Assembly: GCF_016907925.1 (NCBI RefSeq) | Contig: NZ_JAFBCZ010000005.1 | Location: 224,597-288,596 of the forward strand | Origin: Herpetosiphon giganteus | Lineage (GTDB): Bacteria; Chloroflexota; Chloroflexia; Chloroflexales; Herpetosiphonaceae | Direction of reading: 5' to 3' | DNA: 64,000 bases | Shown here: piece after piece, positions 24,950 through 33,561 of the stretch | How the letters are laid out: each line of letters starts with the position of its first letter | Numbering within the stretch: position 1 is the stretch's first letter | Made by a program: the position numbers and the translations under genes | The notes under the pieces: model-generated | The model's input: only the letters and a program-made list of their open reading frames with translations | The model's database searches: none | Told to the model about the DNA's origin: nothing

Positions 24950-25160
24950 TTCGTCTGAGGCCAAGTTGTCATAGCTTGGCTGCAAATTGGGGAAAGCCCG
25001 GTGAGATTCCGGCACTGTCGCGCAACGGTATGGCTCAATGCTAAGTCCGAATGCCCACTCAGTTCGAAATGATCGAGATGTCCCTTCGCGTCAAAGGGGG
25101 TGATCATTGCCGCTTGCAATTGATGCCCATGGGCTGCTGCCTATGGTTTGGTAATGGTTT
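24950..25160 (+). promoter_or_regulatory. Cobalamin (B12) riboswitch aptamer and expression platform
   Basis: The conserved core is present in order: GGGAAAGCCCGGTGAGATTC, CCGGCACTGTCGCGCAACGG and the B12-box-like AGTCCGAATGCC at 25044-25055. Variable stems follow up to the terminator at 25161. The exact 5' end is an estimate. Adenosyl- or methylcobalamin binding should favour the terminator and switch off nrdA-nrdB-metE. All three products are B12-independent enzymes, as expected for repression by B12. Confidence 0.92.
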
Positions 25161-25193
25161 ATGCCTGTTCCGCTAAGGAGCAGGCATTTTTTT
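25161..25193 (+). terminator. Riboswitch-controlled intrinsic terminator
   Basis: An 11-bp stem (ATGCCTGTTCC with GGAGCAGGCAT, one G-U pair), loop GCTAA and seven T. It lies 24 nt before the nrdA start codon and immediately after the cobalamin aptamer, so it is the off-state element of the switch. Confidence 0.92.
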
Positions 25194-25216
25194 ATTTAGC
25201 CCACAAAGGATGCTCT

Positions 25217-27637
25217 ATGAATGTGATCGAGGTTGAGCCACGAGCGACTAGTGAGCAGGCTACTTGGCTTTTGCAACTACTTGCTGAGGCTTGTAGCGCT
25301 TATCCCCAAACAACCGACGCGAATCAGCTCTGGCAGACTGCCAACTTGGGCTTTTATCCCAATATGACTGCTGGCGAACAACTCCAAGCCTGTATTTTGA
25401 CCGCCCGCAGCTGGATTGAGCAGGAGCCTGATTATAGTTTTGTGGCCGCCGCGCTCTTGGCCAGCCAACTGCATTGCGAGGTTTTTGGCGAATATTTGGC
25501 AGGTTCAGCGGTTGCTACCCGCTATCCAACGGCATTTATCCAGTATATTCAGGCCGGAATTGAGCAAGGGTTGCTTGATCCAAAACTTGCTCAATTCGAT
25601 TTGGCCCGTTTGGCGGCGGCAATTGTGCCTGAACGCGATGCTTTATTGGCGTATCCTGGCCTGCAAACGCTCTATGATCGCTATTTTATTCAGTGGGCTG
25701 GTTTGCGCCGCGAGTTGCCGCAATTCTTTTGGATGCGGGTGGCAATGGGCTTGGCCTTGAATGAGGCTGATCGCGAAGCTCAAACCCTGCGTTTCTACGA
25801 GCTGCTGTCGCAATTTTACTTTACCTCGGCCACGCCAACCTTATTCAACGCCGCGACGACTCATCCGCAGTTGTCATCGTGCTATCTCTCGACGGTCGGC
25901 GATGATCTTGAGGCGATTTTTGGGGCGATCAGCGATAATGCCATGCTTTCGAAGTGGGCTGGTGGCTTGGGCAACGATTGGACTCCTGTGCGGGCGCTCG
26001 GCGCGCCAATTCATGGCACGAATGGCGTGAGCCAAGGCGTGATTCCTTTCCTCAAAATTGTCAATGATACCGCGATTGCGGTCAATCAGGGCGGTAAGCG
26101 CAAAGGCGCGGTCTGCGCTTATCTCGAAGCGTGGCACGCTGATATTGACGATTTTCTTGATTTGCGCAAGCCAACAGGCGATGAGCGCCGCCGCACCCAC
26201 GATATGCACACGGCTTTGTGGATTCCTGATTTGTTGATGGAACGGGTGTTGAGCAACGGCACGTGGACGTTGTTCTCACCTGATGAAGTGCCTGATTTGC
26301 ACGATTTGTATGGCCAGGCATTCGCGCTGCGCTACGCAGAATACGAAGCGCTGGCGGCGCAAGGCTTGCTGCGTTCGGCACGCCAAGTCGAAGCACTCGG
26401 TTTGTGGCGCAAAATTTTGACCCGCTTGTTTGAAACCGGCCATCCTTGGATTACCTGGAAGGATGCTGCCAACCTGCGTTCGCCGCAAGATCATGTTGGG
26501 GTGATTCATAGCAGCAATTTGTGCACTGAAATTTTGCTCAATACGTCGGCTGACGAGATTGCGGTCTGTAATCTTGGCTCGATTAATCTGGCGGCGCATA
26601 TTCGCGATGGCGCGCTTGACCTCGAAACATTGCGCACAACGGTTACGACAGCAGTACGCATGCTTGATAACGTGATCGATATTAATTTTTATCCCCGCCC
26701 GCAAGCTGCTCAAGCCAATGCCCGCCATCGGCCAATTGGGCTTGGTCTGATGGGCTTTCAAGATGCGCTTTATGGGTTGAATATCAGCTACGCCAGCCAA
26801 GCGGCGGTCGAATTTGCTGATCGTTCGATGGAAGCGATTGCCTATTTTGCGGTCGCGGCTTCGATTGATTTGGCTCGCGAGCGCGGCGCATACCCAAGTT
26901 TTCGTGGCTCGAAATGGGATCGTGGGATTTTGCCAATTGATAGTTTGGCGCTTTTGGCTGACCAACGTAGCACCAAACCGGAGCTTGATCACAGCAGCCA
27001 CTACGATTGGCAACCACTGCGCCAAGCCTTGGCGGAGCATGGTATTCGCAATAGCAATTTGTTGGCGATTGCGCCGACCGCCACGATTGCCAATATCGTT
27101 GGCACCAGCCAATCGATTGAGCCAACCTATCGCCATTTGTATGTTAAAAGCAATCTTTCGGGCGATTTTACGACCGTCAATCGGGCGTTGGTTGCTGCGC
27201 TCAAAGCTCGCGGCTTGTGGGATGCAGATTTGCTGGCCGAATTGAAATATTACGATGGCGCGATTAGCCACATTGAGCGAATTCCTGCTGAACTCAAGGC
27301 CCAATTTTTAACTGCCTTCGAAATTGCCCCCGAATGGCTGATTGCCTGCGCTGCTCGCCGCCAAAAATGGATCGATATGGGTCAATCGTTGAATTTATAT
27401 GTGGCTGAAACCAGCGGCAAACGCTTGAATGAGATTTATCTGACGGCGTGGCGCATGGGATTAAAAACCACTTACTACCTGCGTACGCTGGCTGCGACCC
27501 AAATTGAGAAATCGACCTTGGATATTAATCGCTTTGGGGTGCAGCCGCGTTGGATGCGCAATGTGAGCGAATCGGCCAGCGTGCTAGCCGATAATGTTTG
27601 CCCAATCGACGACCCTAGTTGCGAAGCTTGTGAGTAG
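25217..27637 (+). CDS. nrdA: Class I ribonucleoside-diphosphate reductase, large (alpha) subunit
   Basis: 806 aa from ATG 25217 with AAAGGA 6 nt upstream; an in-frame start at 25148 would lie inside the riboswitch terminator and is rejected. Catalytic marks are the first redox cysteine in LSSCYLST (~residue 221), the NLCTEI active-site stretch (~434), [13 protein letters not shown], and a C-terminal Cys pair in [12 protein letters not shown] that accepts reducing power. It reduces ribonucleotides to deoxyribonucleotides with the NrdB radical subunit. Only about 20 residues precede the R1 N-terminal helical domain, so the ATP-cone that gives dATP overall inhibition seems to be missing. It is the first gene of the B12-repressed operon, with nrdB 13 nt downstream. 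Confidence 0.95.
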   Translation: MNVIEVEPRATSEQATWLLQLLAEACSAYPQTTDANQLWQTANLGFYPNMTAGEQLQACILTARSWIEQEPDYSFVAAALLASQLHCEVFGEYLAGSAVATRYPTAFIQYIQAGIEQGLLDPKLAQFDLARLAAAIVPERDALLAYPGLQTLYDRYFIQWAGLRRELPQFFWMRVAMGLALNEADREAQTLRFYELLSQFYFTSATPTLFNAATTHPQLSSCYLSTVGDDLEAIFGAISDNAMLSKWAGGLGNDWTPVRALGAPIHGTNGVSQGVIPFLKIVNDTAIAVNQGGKRKGAVCAYLEAWHADIDDFLDLRKPTGDERRRTHDMHTALWIPDLLMERVLSNGTWTLFSPDEVPDLHDLYGQAFALRYAEYEALAAQGLLRSARQVEALGLWRKILTRLFETGHPWITWKDAANLRSPQDHVGVIHSSNLCTEILLNTSADEIAVCNLGSINLAAHIRDGALDLETLRTTVTTAVRMLDNVIDINFYPRPQAAQANARHRPIGLGLMGFQDALYGLNISYASQAAVEFADRSMEAIAYFAVAASIDLARERGAYPSFRGSKWDRGILPIDSLALLADQRSTKPELDHSSHYDWQPLRQALAEHGIRNSNLLAIAPTATIANIVGTSQSIEPTYRHLYVKSNLSGDFTTVNRALVAALKARGLWDADLLAELKYYDGAISHIERIPAELKAQFLTAFEIAPEWLIACAARRQKWIDMGQSLNLYVAETSGKRLNEIYLTAWRMGLKTTYYLRTLAATQIEKSTLDINRFGVQPRWMRNVSESASVLADNVCPIDDPSCEACE

Positions 27638-27650
27638 CGAGGAATTTCGA

Positions 27651-28679
27651 ATGACTGAACAATTTGGACGCTTCAATGCCAGCGATAAACGCTTGATCAA
27701 TTGTAATCAAGTTGACGTAAATCAATTAATGCCGTTGCACTATGGCTGGGCTTGGGAACATTATCTGAATGGTTGTGCTAACCATTGGATGCCAAATGAA
27801 GTTTCCATGACTGGCGATATTGGAATTTGGCGCTCGAATACCTTATCGGCTGATGAGCGCTTGATGGTGCTACGCAATTTAGGTTTTTTTGCTACGGCTG
27901 AAAGTTTGGTTGGCAATAATATTGTTTTGGCAATCTTTCGGCATATTACCAACGCAGAATGTCGCCAATATTTATTACGCCAAGCCTTTGAAGAAGCGAT
28001 TCATACCCATGCATTTTTGCATATTGTTGAAAGTTTAGGCTTGAATGAGCGCGAAATTTTCAATATGTATCATGAAATTCCAGTAATTAGCCAAAAAGAT
28101 CAATTTGAGATGCAATTAACTGCGGCGGTGCTTGACCCGCAGTTTAGCACTGACACGCTCGTAGGCATGCAAACCTTCGTCAAAAATCTGATTGGCTATT
28201 ATGTAATTATGGAAGGTATTTTCTTCTATAGCGGTTTTGCGATGCTGCTTTCGTTGCATCGACGCAATGTATTAACGGGTATTGGCGAACAAATTCAATA
28301 TATTTTGCGTGATGAAACGATTCATCTGAACTTTGGGGTTGATTTAATTAACGGCATCAAAGCTGAAAATCCAGCAATCTGGACTGCTGAATTTCAAGCT
28401 GAGATTGTGCAATTAATTCGCCAAGCAGTTGAATTAGAAGCTCAATATGCTGCTGAATGTTTACCACGTGGCGTAATGGGCTTGCATGCAGCAATGTTCC
28501 GCGATTATGTGCAATATATCGCCGACCGTCGCCTACAACGGATTGGTCTGGCGACGCAATATGGCTCACAAAATCCATTTCCTTGGATGAGTGAAACGAT
28601 CGATTTGACCAAAGAGAAGAACTTTTTTGAGACGCGGGTCACTGAATATCAATCAGCGGCCAGCCTAGAATGGGATTAA
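27651..28679 (+). CDS. nrdB: Ribonucleotide reductase small (beta) subunit, probable Mn/Fe class Ic type
   Basis: 342 aa from ATG 27651 with GAGGA 7 nt upstream. Metal ligands are visible as E84 (ATAESLV), E115 and H118 ([10 protein letters not shown]), a Glu in EGIFFYSGF, and the late Glu/His pair in [10 protein letters not shown]. The position of the stable tyrosyl radical (Tyr122 in E. coli) is F122, and the first ligand is Glu, not Asp. These two changes define class Ic R2 proteins such as that of Chlamydia trachomatis, which use a Mn(IV)/Fe(III) cofactor in place of the radical. A C-terminal Tyr ([12 protein letters not shown]) is kept for radical transfer. It shares the operon and control of nrdA. 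The class Ic call rests on residues and needs a structure or metal assay. Confidence 0.94.
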   Translation: MTEQFGRFNASDKRLINCNQVDVNQLMPLHYGWAWEHYLNGCANHWMPNEVSMTGDIGIWRSNTLSADERLMVLRNLGFFATAESLVGNNIVLAIFRHITNAECRQYLLRQAFEEAIHTHAFLHIVESLGLNEREIFNMYHEIPVISQKDQFEMQLTAAVLDPQFSTDTLVGMQTFVKNLIGYYVIMEGIFFYSGFAMLLSLHRRNVLTGIGEQIQYILRDETIHLNFGVDLINGIKAENPAIWTAEFQAEIVQLIRQAVELEAQYAAECLPRGVMGLHAAMFRDYVQYIADRRLQRIGLATQYGSQNPFPWMSETIDLTKEKNFFETRVTEYQSAASLEWD

Positions 28680-28681
28680 GC

Positions 28682-30928
28682 ATGAATTTTCAGACGACGG
28701 TTGTGGGCTATCCACGGGTTGGCGTTGGCCGCCCATACAAGCAGGCCTTGGAACGCTTCTGGAGCGGCAAACTTACTGAAGCAGACTTTCGGGCGGCAAT
28801 CGACGAATTGCGCCAAGATCGTTTAGCAATCCAAGCCCAGCGCTTGGATCTGGTGCCAGTTGGCGATTTTAGTTTGTATGACCATGTGTTGGACACAGCG
28901 CTGATGTTGGGCGCTGTGCCAGCCCGTTTTGGCAAGCTTGATACCAATAATTTGCAAGGCTATTTTGCCATGGCGCGAGGCCGCGACGGCGTGCCAGCGC
29001 TCGAAATGACCAAATGGTTTGATACCAATTATCATTATTTGGTGCCAGAAATTCCCGAACGCTGGGAATTGCAAGCTAATTTGGTGCTAGAGCAACTGCG
29101 CTTTGCCCAGAATACGCTTGGATCAAAAGCACGGCCTGTCTTGCTTGGGCCTTGGACATTTTTGCGGTTGGCTCGCTTGGCGGGGGCAGAATTAAGCAAG
29201 CATTTGCAACAATTGATCCCAATTTATGCCCAAATTGTGCGCGAATTGAGCGCTTGCGATGTGGCCTATATTCAGTGTGACGAGCCAGCTTTGGTTGGCG
29301 ACGTGACTGAGGAAGAATGGCAAGCATTTGCTGCTTGCTATCGCGAATTGAGCAAGCATGGCAAGCTGGTGGTGCAAACCTATTATGGCGATGCTACGCC
29401 GTGGTATCGCGAACTCTGCCGCCTGCCGCTGCATGGGCTGGGCTTAGATTTGGTGCAAGGCCAAGCCAATTGGGCCGCGATTCAATATCATGGCTTTCCT
29501 CAGGATAAAATTTTAGTGGCTGGCGTGGTGAACGGGCGCAACGTTTGGCGCAGTGATTTGGCCGATTTGCAGGCCAAAATTAGTGGATTAAGCGAATTTG
29601 TTGCGCCTGAACGCTTGATTTTGAGCAGTTCATGTTCGTTGTTGCACTTGCCTGAAACCGTGACCGCTGAACGCAATTTGCCAGTTGCGGTGAGCAGCGG
29701 TTTGGCCTTTGCCCAAGAGCGTTTGGCCGAATTGGAATTATTGGCGCAGGCCTTGCGCAACGGCGTTGCCAGTGTTCAAGCAAGCTGGGATGCAGCGCTG
29801 GCTTCGCGCCAACAATGGCTTGATGGAGCTGGGCGGATTGTGCCTGCGGTTCGTGAGCGCAGCGCCGCCTTGGGTGCTGCAACGCCTGCGCGCTTGGTAT
29901 ATGCTGAACGGGTGGCTTTGCAACAAGCCAAATTGAACTTGCCAGTGTTGCCAACCACCACGATTGGCTCGTTTCCGCAAACTGCGGCCTTGCGCAAAGC
30001 CCGCGCCGAAGCCAAGCGCAATCCGGCGGGCTATGCCGAAACAATTCGGGCTGAAATTGCCCATGTGATTGCGTTGCAAGAACAATGGGAGCTTGATGTG
30101 CTGGTGCATGGCGAGCCAGAGCGCAACGATATGGTGCAATTTTTTGCCGAGCATTTGGCGGGCTATATCGCCACCCAAGAAGGCTGGGTGCAAAGTTATG
30201 GTAGCCGCTGTGTGCGTCCGCCAGTGATCGCTGGTGATGTTTATCGCACCGCAGCTTTGAGTGTGGCCGAAACTGCCTATGCTCAGTCGCTGACCAAGCG
30301 GCCCGTTAAAGGCATGTTGACGGGGCCGGTGACGATGTTGCAATGGAGTTTTGTGCGTGATGATTTGCCTCGTAGCGAGGTTGCGGCCCAAATTGGCTTA
30401 GCGCTGCGTGATGAAGTGGCTGATTTAGAGGCAGCAGGCATCAATATTATTCAAATTGACGAGCCAGCATTTCGCGAAGGCTTACCGTTGCGGCGCAATG
30501 AATGGCAAGCCTACCTTGATTGGGCAGTGCGCGCTTTTCGGATTGCGACGAGTGAGGCCGCTGCGAGCACCCAAATTCACACCCATATGTGTTACAGCGA
30601 TTTCAACGATATTATTGATGCAATTGCTGCGCTTGATGCCGATGTGATTAGCATTGAGGATGCACGCAGCGCTGGCTCGTTGTTGGCTGGCTTGGAAGGA
30701 CGTTATCAACAGCAAATTGGGCCTGGCGTGTACGATATTCACAGCCCAAATATTCCCAGCGTTGAGCAATTGGTGGCGCGAATTCAGCAATTGCTGAAGT
30801 ATTTGCCCGCCGAACAATTGTGGATTAACCCCGATTGTGGCTTGAAAACCCGTACCTACGCTGAAGTTGAGGCTGCATTGCGGGCGATGCTGGCAGCAAC
30901 CAAGCAGGTGCGCGCGACGATTCATTAA
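28682..30928 (+). CDS. metE: Cobalamin-independent methionine synthase
   Basis: 748 aa starting at ATG 28682, 2 nt after the nrdB stop, so translation is probably coupled. The N-terminal GYPRVGVGRPYKQALE and the C-terminal catalytic barrel with zinc ligands (HTHMCYSDF, ~residue 633; NPDCGLKTR, ~717) match MetE at full length. It moves the methyl group from 5-methyltetrahydrofolate (polyglutamate) to homocysteine without B12. Placing it behind the cobalamin riboswitch with nrdAB means one B12 signal controls two unrelated B12-sparing reactions. The B12-dependent isozyme metH lies at 59938-63480. Two terminators follow. Confidence 0.96.
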   Translation: MNFQTTVVGYPRVGVGRPYKQALERFWSGKLTEADFRAAIDELRQDRLAIQAQRLDLVPVGDFSLYDHVLDTALMLGAVPARFGKLDTNNLQGYFAMARGRDGVPALEMTKWFDTNYHYLVPEIPERWELQANLVLEQLRFAQNTLGSKARPVLLGPWTFLRLARLAGAELSKHLQQLIPIYAQIVRELSACDVAYIQCDEPALVGDVTEEEWQAFAACYRELSKHGKLVVQTYYGDATPWYRELCRLPLHGLGLDLVQGQANWAAIQYHGFPQDKILVAGVVNGRNVWRSDLADLQAKISGLSEFVAPERLILSSSCSLLHLPETVTAERNLPVAVSSGLAFAQERLAELELLAQALRNGVASVQASWDAALASRQQWLDGAGRIVPAVRERSAALGAATPARLVYAERVALQQAKLNLPVLPTTTIGSFPQTAALRKARAEAKRNPAGYAETIRAEIAHVIALQEQWELDVLVHGEPERNDMVQFFAEHLAGYIATQEGWVQSYGSRCVRPPVIAGDVYRTAALSVAETAYAQSLTKRPVKGMLTGPVTMLQWSFVRDDLPRSEVAAQIGLALRDEVADLEAAGINIIQIDEPAFREGLPLRRNEWQAYLDWAVRAFRIATSEAAASTQIHTHMCYSDFNDIIDAIAALDADVISIEDARSAGSLLAGLEGRYQQQIGPGVYDIHSPNIPSVEQLVARIQQLLKYLPAEQLWINPDCGLKTRTYAEVEAALRAMLAATKQVRATIH

Positions 30929-30973
30929 AAGATAACGGTTTGATCAATCCGACCTGATCAAATCGAACGGAGG

Positions 30974-30995
30974 TGCTAGCTACGGCTAGCATTTT
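30974..30995 (+). terminator. First hairpin after metE
   Basis: A 7-bp stem TGCTAGC/GCTAGCA with loop TACG and four T, 46 nt after the metE stop. It is moderate in strength; a better terminator follows at 31010. Confidence 0.6.
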
Positions 30996-31009
30996 CGTGT
31001 TTAAGTGTA

Positions 31010-31039
31010 TGTTGGTTAATCAATAATCAACATTTTTTT
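31010..31039 (+). terminator. Rho-independent terminator of the nrdAB-metE operon
   Basis: A 9-bp stem TGTTGGTTA/TAATCAACA (one G-U), loop ATCAA and seven T. Downstream, TATAAT at 31064-31069 is a likely -10 for terC, with no clear -35. Confidence 0.85.
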
Positions 31040-31115
31040 CACAAGTGCAGGATTGATGTGGCGTATAATTGAAACTAGGTGATTCAATTAGCTCGTTTGA
31101 AAGGACATTTGTAAC

Positions 31116-32003
31116 GTGTGGAAAGACATTTTTGATATTCTACAGATTGTATTTCTTTTGGTGTTTCTCGAAGGGATTCTTTCGATTGACAATGCCGCTG
31201 TTTTAGGCGCGATGGTTGCCCACCTACCGCAAGATCAGCCGATTCCATGGCCAAAATGGTTGCAATGGATGAGGGGTCATGGCGAGCGCTTTCTAGGCAT
31301 GCAACAGGCTGCTGCGCTAAAAGTTGGCTTGATTGGCGCATATGTTGGGCGTGGTTTGATGTTGGCAGTAGCCTTTATCATTACCGAAAACCCGTGGGTT
31401 TTGGCGATTGGCTCTGGCTATTTGGTATGGCTGAGCGTCAATCACTTTGCCCATTTGTATCGCCGCGATCAAGTTGATGAGCATGGCGCAACCAAGCAAC
31501 GAGTGACGGGCTTCTGGCAAACAGTGTTAATTATTGAGATGATTGACCTTGCATTTAGCCTTGACAACGTGGTGGTGGCGGTGAGTGCCGACCCGCAAAA
31601 ACGCTTTTGGGTCATTGGCTTGGGCGTGGCAATTGGGATTTTGGTGATGCGTTTTGCGGCCCAAATCTTCACCAATTTGATTGAGTGGGAGCCAAACCTT
31701 GAGCATGCAGCATTTGCCTTGCTGCTGGCGATTGGCGCTGAATCGGTGATTAAGATCGTGTGGCATGTCGAAACGCCACATTGGCTCAAATTTGCCATCT
31801 CGATGACGATTTTGGCCTTGACTGTGGGCCTCTCGCGCTTGCCATTCTTGAAACCACTCAAAAAATTCTTGCGCTTGGGCTTGCCGTTAGCCTCGATGAT
31901 TGATACGGTGGTGGGCTGGCTGCTATGGCCAATTCGTTGGCTATTTGGCTTGTTGCTGGCACCATTTCGGCAACGAGTTGCGGCGCGAATCCAAGGCGAA
32001 TAG
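31116..32003 (+). CDS. TerC/Alx family integral membrane protein
   Basis: 295 aa with a GTG start at 31116 and AAAGGA 10 nt upstream. Seven or more membrane helices are visible. The family marks are the two acidic motifs LEGILSIDNAAVLG (N-terminal helix) and IDLAFSLDNVVVAVS (middle), which resemble metal-binding sites. TerC/Alx/YceF proteins export manganese or calcium and help metalate secreted proteins, or take part in tellurite resistance. Many are controlled by a yybP-ykoY manganese riboswitch, but I do not see that structure in the 187-nt leader. It is followed after 8 nt by the Nif3-like gene. Confidence 0.9.
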   Translation: MWKDIFDILQIVFLLVFLEGILSIDNAAVLGAMVAHLPQDQPIPWPKWLQWMRGHGERFLGMQQAAALKVGLIGAYVGRGLMLAVAFIITENPWVLAIGSGYLVWLSVNHFAHLYRRDQVDEHGATKQRVTGFWQTVLIIEMIDLAFSLDNVVVAVSADPQKRFWVIGLGVAIGILVMRFAAQIFTNLIEWEPNLEHAAFALLLAIGAESVIKIVWHVETPHWLKFAISMTILALTVGLSRLPFLKPLKKFLRLGLPLASMIDTVVGWLLWPIRWLFGLLLAPFRQRVAARIQGE

Positions 32004-32011
32004 GAGGAAGA

Positions 32012-32773
32012 ATGCAACTAACTGAACTCGTGCGCTATTTGGATGGCTATTTGCAAACCACCAAATTTCGCGATGCTAGTTTAAATGGCTTGCAAGTTGA
32101 AGGGCGCACTGAAGTTAAAACCATCGCGCTTGCTGTTGATGCTTCGATGCAGGCGATTGAAGCGGCGATTGCTGGTGATGCTGATTTATTGCTAACCCAT
32201 CATGGCCTGTTTTGGGGCAATGCACAGCCCTTGGTTGGCTGGTTCGGTCGCCGCATCAAACGCTTGATGGGTGCTGATTGCTCGCTCTACACCTCGCATT
32301 TGCCGCTTGATGCCCACGGCGAGGTTGGCAACAACGCTCAGTTGCTCAAGCTCTTAGGTTGGGAAATGGTGCAGCCATTTGGCGATTATCGCGGCCAAAC
32401 ATTGGGCTTTATTGGCCAACTAACCACGCCATTAAGCATTGATGGCCTGGTTGCCCACATCAAAACCAGCTTGGGAATTCCCGAAGCCGAGATCAAGGTT
32501 TGGGGTCAAGGCGCGCGCGGCATTCGGCGGGTGGGCGTGATTTCGGGCGATGGGGCAAGCGAATTGGAGCAAGCGCTGCGCGATGGTTGCGATGCGTTGC
32601 TGACTGGCGAAGTCAATTATGCAGCCGTGTTTCCTGCGATTGAGGCCGATATACCCTTAATTTGTGCTGGCCATTATCACACCGAAACCTTGGGCGTGAA
32701 GGCGCTGGGAGCGCATTTAGAGCAAACCTTTCGGGTCAAAATGTTCTTTGTTGATGTGCCAACCGGCGTATAA
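32012..32773 (+). CDS. Nif3-like dinuclear metal-centre protein
   Basis: 253 aa from ATG 32012 with a perfect AGGAGG upstream; a longer start inside terC is rejected. Family motifs are LNGLQVEG near the N-terminus, LLTHHGLFWG (metal-binding His pair), the NNAQLLKLLGWE region, DALLTGEVNYAAVFPAIEAD and GHYHTETLGVKAL with the remaining His/Glu ligands. Members (YbgI/YqfO/DUF34) bind two metal ions and are often called GTP cyclohydrolase 1 type 2, though the cellular role is unsettled. It overlaps no neighbour and is co-transcribed with terC. Confidence 0.9.
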   Translation: MQLTELVRYLDGYLQTTKFRDASLNGLQVEGRTEVKTIALAVDASMQAIEAAIAGDADLLLTHHGLFWGNAQPLVGWFGRRIKRLMGADCSLYTSHLPLDAHGEVGNNAQLLKLLGWEMVQPFGDYRGQTLGFIGQLTTPLSIDGLVAHIKTSLGIPEAEIKVWGQGARGIRRVGVISGDGASELEQALRDGCDALLTGEVNYAAVFPAIEADIPLICAGHYHTETLGVKALGAHLEQTFRVKMFFVDVPTGV

Positions 32774-32908
32774 CCCAGCTGCAACTTGTGAGCGTTGGGC
32801 AGCGTTAAACCAACCCATGGCCCAAGCCTTGCGGAAGGTAGCATTTGGCGAGTATTTCCGCTAGAATACGGTAGAGCTATGGTTTCCAAGCTATTGTAGG
32901 AGGAATAT

Positions 32909-33475
32909 ATGGGATTTCTCGACAATCTTAAAGGCACGCTTTCTCAAGGTGTAGACCGCGCCAAGTTCGAGGCCGACAAATTACAACGGACGAGCCGCGT
33001 TCGAGGCGATATTGGCGATATGCAACAGCAAATTGCCACCAACTATGGTTTGTTGGGTCAACGCGCCTATGAATTGCATCAACAAGGCGTTTTGACTGCG
33101 CCTGAAGTTACCAGTTTGGTCAATCTGATCAACGATTTGCAGGCACGCTTAGCTGGCGCGCAAGCTGAATTGGAACGGGCGCAGAATGAGCAATTTGTGG
33201 CTGTGCAAACCCCGCCGCCCCCAGCTTATCCGCAGCCATATGCCTCATCGGTTCCACCACAACAAGCACCATACGCACCGCCAGTTGAGGCCCAGAATTA
33301 TGTGCCGCCAACCAGCTATGCGCCAAATGAGGCTCCAGCAGCACCATTTGCCCCGCCAGCAGCCGAATCAACTGCTGATAGTGGCGCGATTCCGCTTGAG
33401 CGTTCATGCCCAAGTTGTGGCTTTAAAGTTACTGGGCAAGGTGTTTTCTGCCCTGAATGTGGCGCTCGTTTGTAA
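32909..33475 (+). CDS. Coiled-coil, proline-rich protein with C-terminal zinc ribbon
   Basis: 188 aa with AGGAGG before the ATG. Residues ~1-95 form a charged helical coiled-coil (FLDNLKGTLSQGVDRAKFEADKL and on to LQARLAGAQAELERAQNEQ). Residues ~100-160 are a Pro/Ala/Tyr/Gln-rich disordered linker. The end is a zinc ribbon CPSCGFKVTGQGVFCPECG. The same design is common in Chloroflexota and Actinobacteria proteins of unknown role. It is a single-gene unit closed by a strong terminator. It has no signal peptide or membrane helix. Confidence 0.88.
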   Translation: MGFLDNLKGTLSQGVDRAKFEADKLQRTSRVRGDIGDMQQQIATNYGLLGQRAYELHQQGVLTAPEVTSLVNLINDLQARLAGAQAELERAQNEQFVAVQTPPPPAYPQPYASSVPPQQAPYAPPVEAQNYVPPTSYAPNEAPAAPFAPPAAESTADSGAIPLERSCPSCGFKVTGQGVFCPECGARL

Positions 33476-33495
33476 AACCTGAAGCTTGCTACAAT

Positions 33496-33529
33496 ACCCA
33501 TGGTTGCATTGGCAGCCGTGGGTTTTTTT
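33496..33529 (+). terminator. Rho-independent terminator after the zinc-ribbon gene
   Basis: A 12-bp stem (ACCCATGGTTGC with GCAGCCGTGGGT, two G-U pairs), loop ATTG, then seven T. Confidence 0.9.
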
Positions 33530-33561
33530 ATGCTGTACATCATTGAGAATGGAATTATCTC

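Noticed and set aside
25148..25216. N-terminal extension of nrdA
   Set aside because: It covers the riboswitch terminator hairpin; ATG 25217 has AAAGGA at the right distance.
26276..27304. 342-aa minus-strand frame over nrdA
   Set aside because: Antisense shadow of a highly conserved gene; no ribosome site or family match.
30929..31115. Manganese (yybP-ykoY) riboswitch expected before a terC-type gene
   Set aside because: The conserved elements of that riboswitch were not found; only two hairpins that terminate the operon before it are seen.
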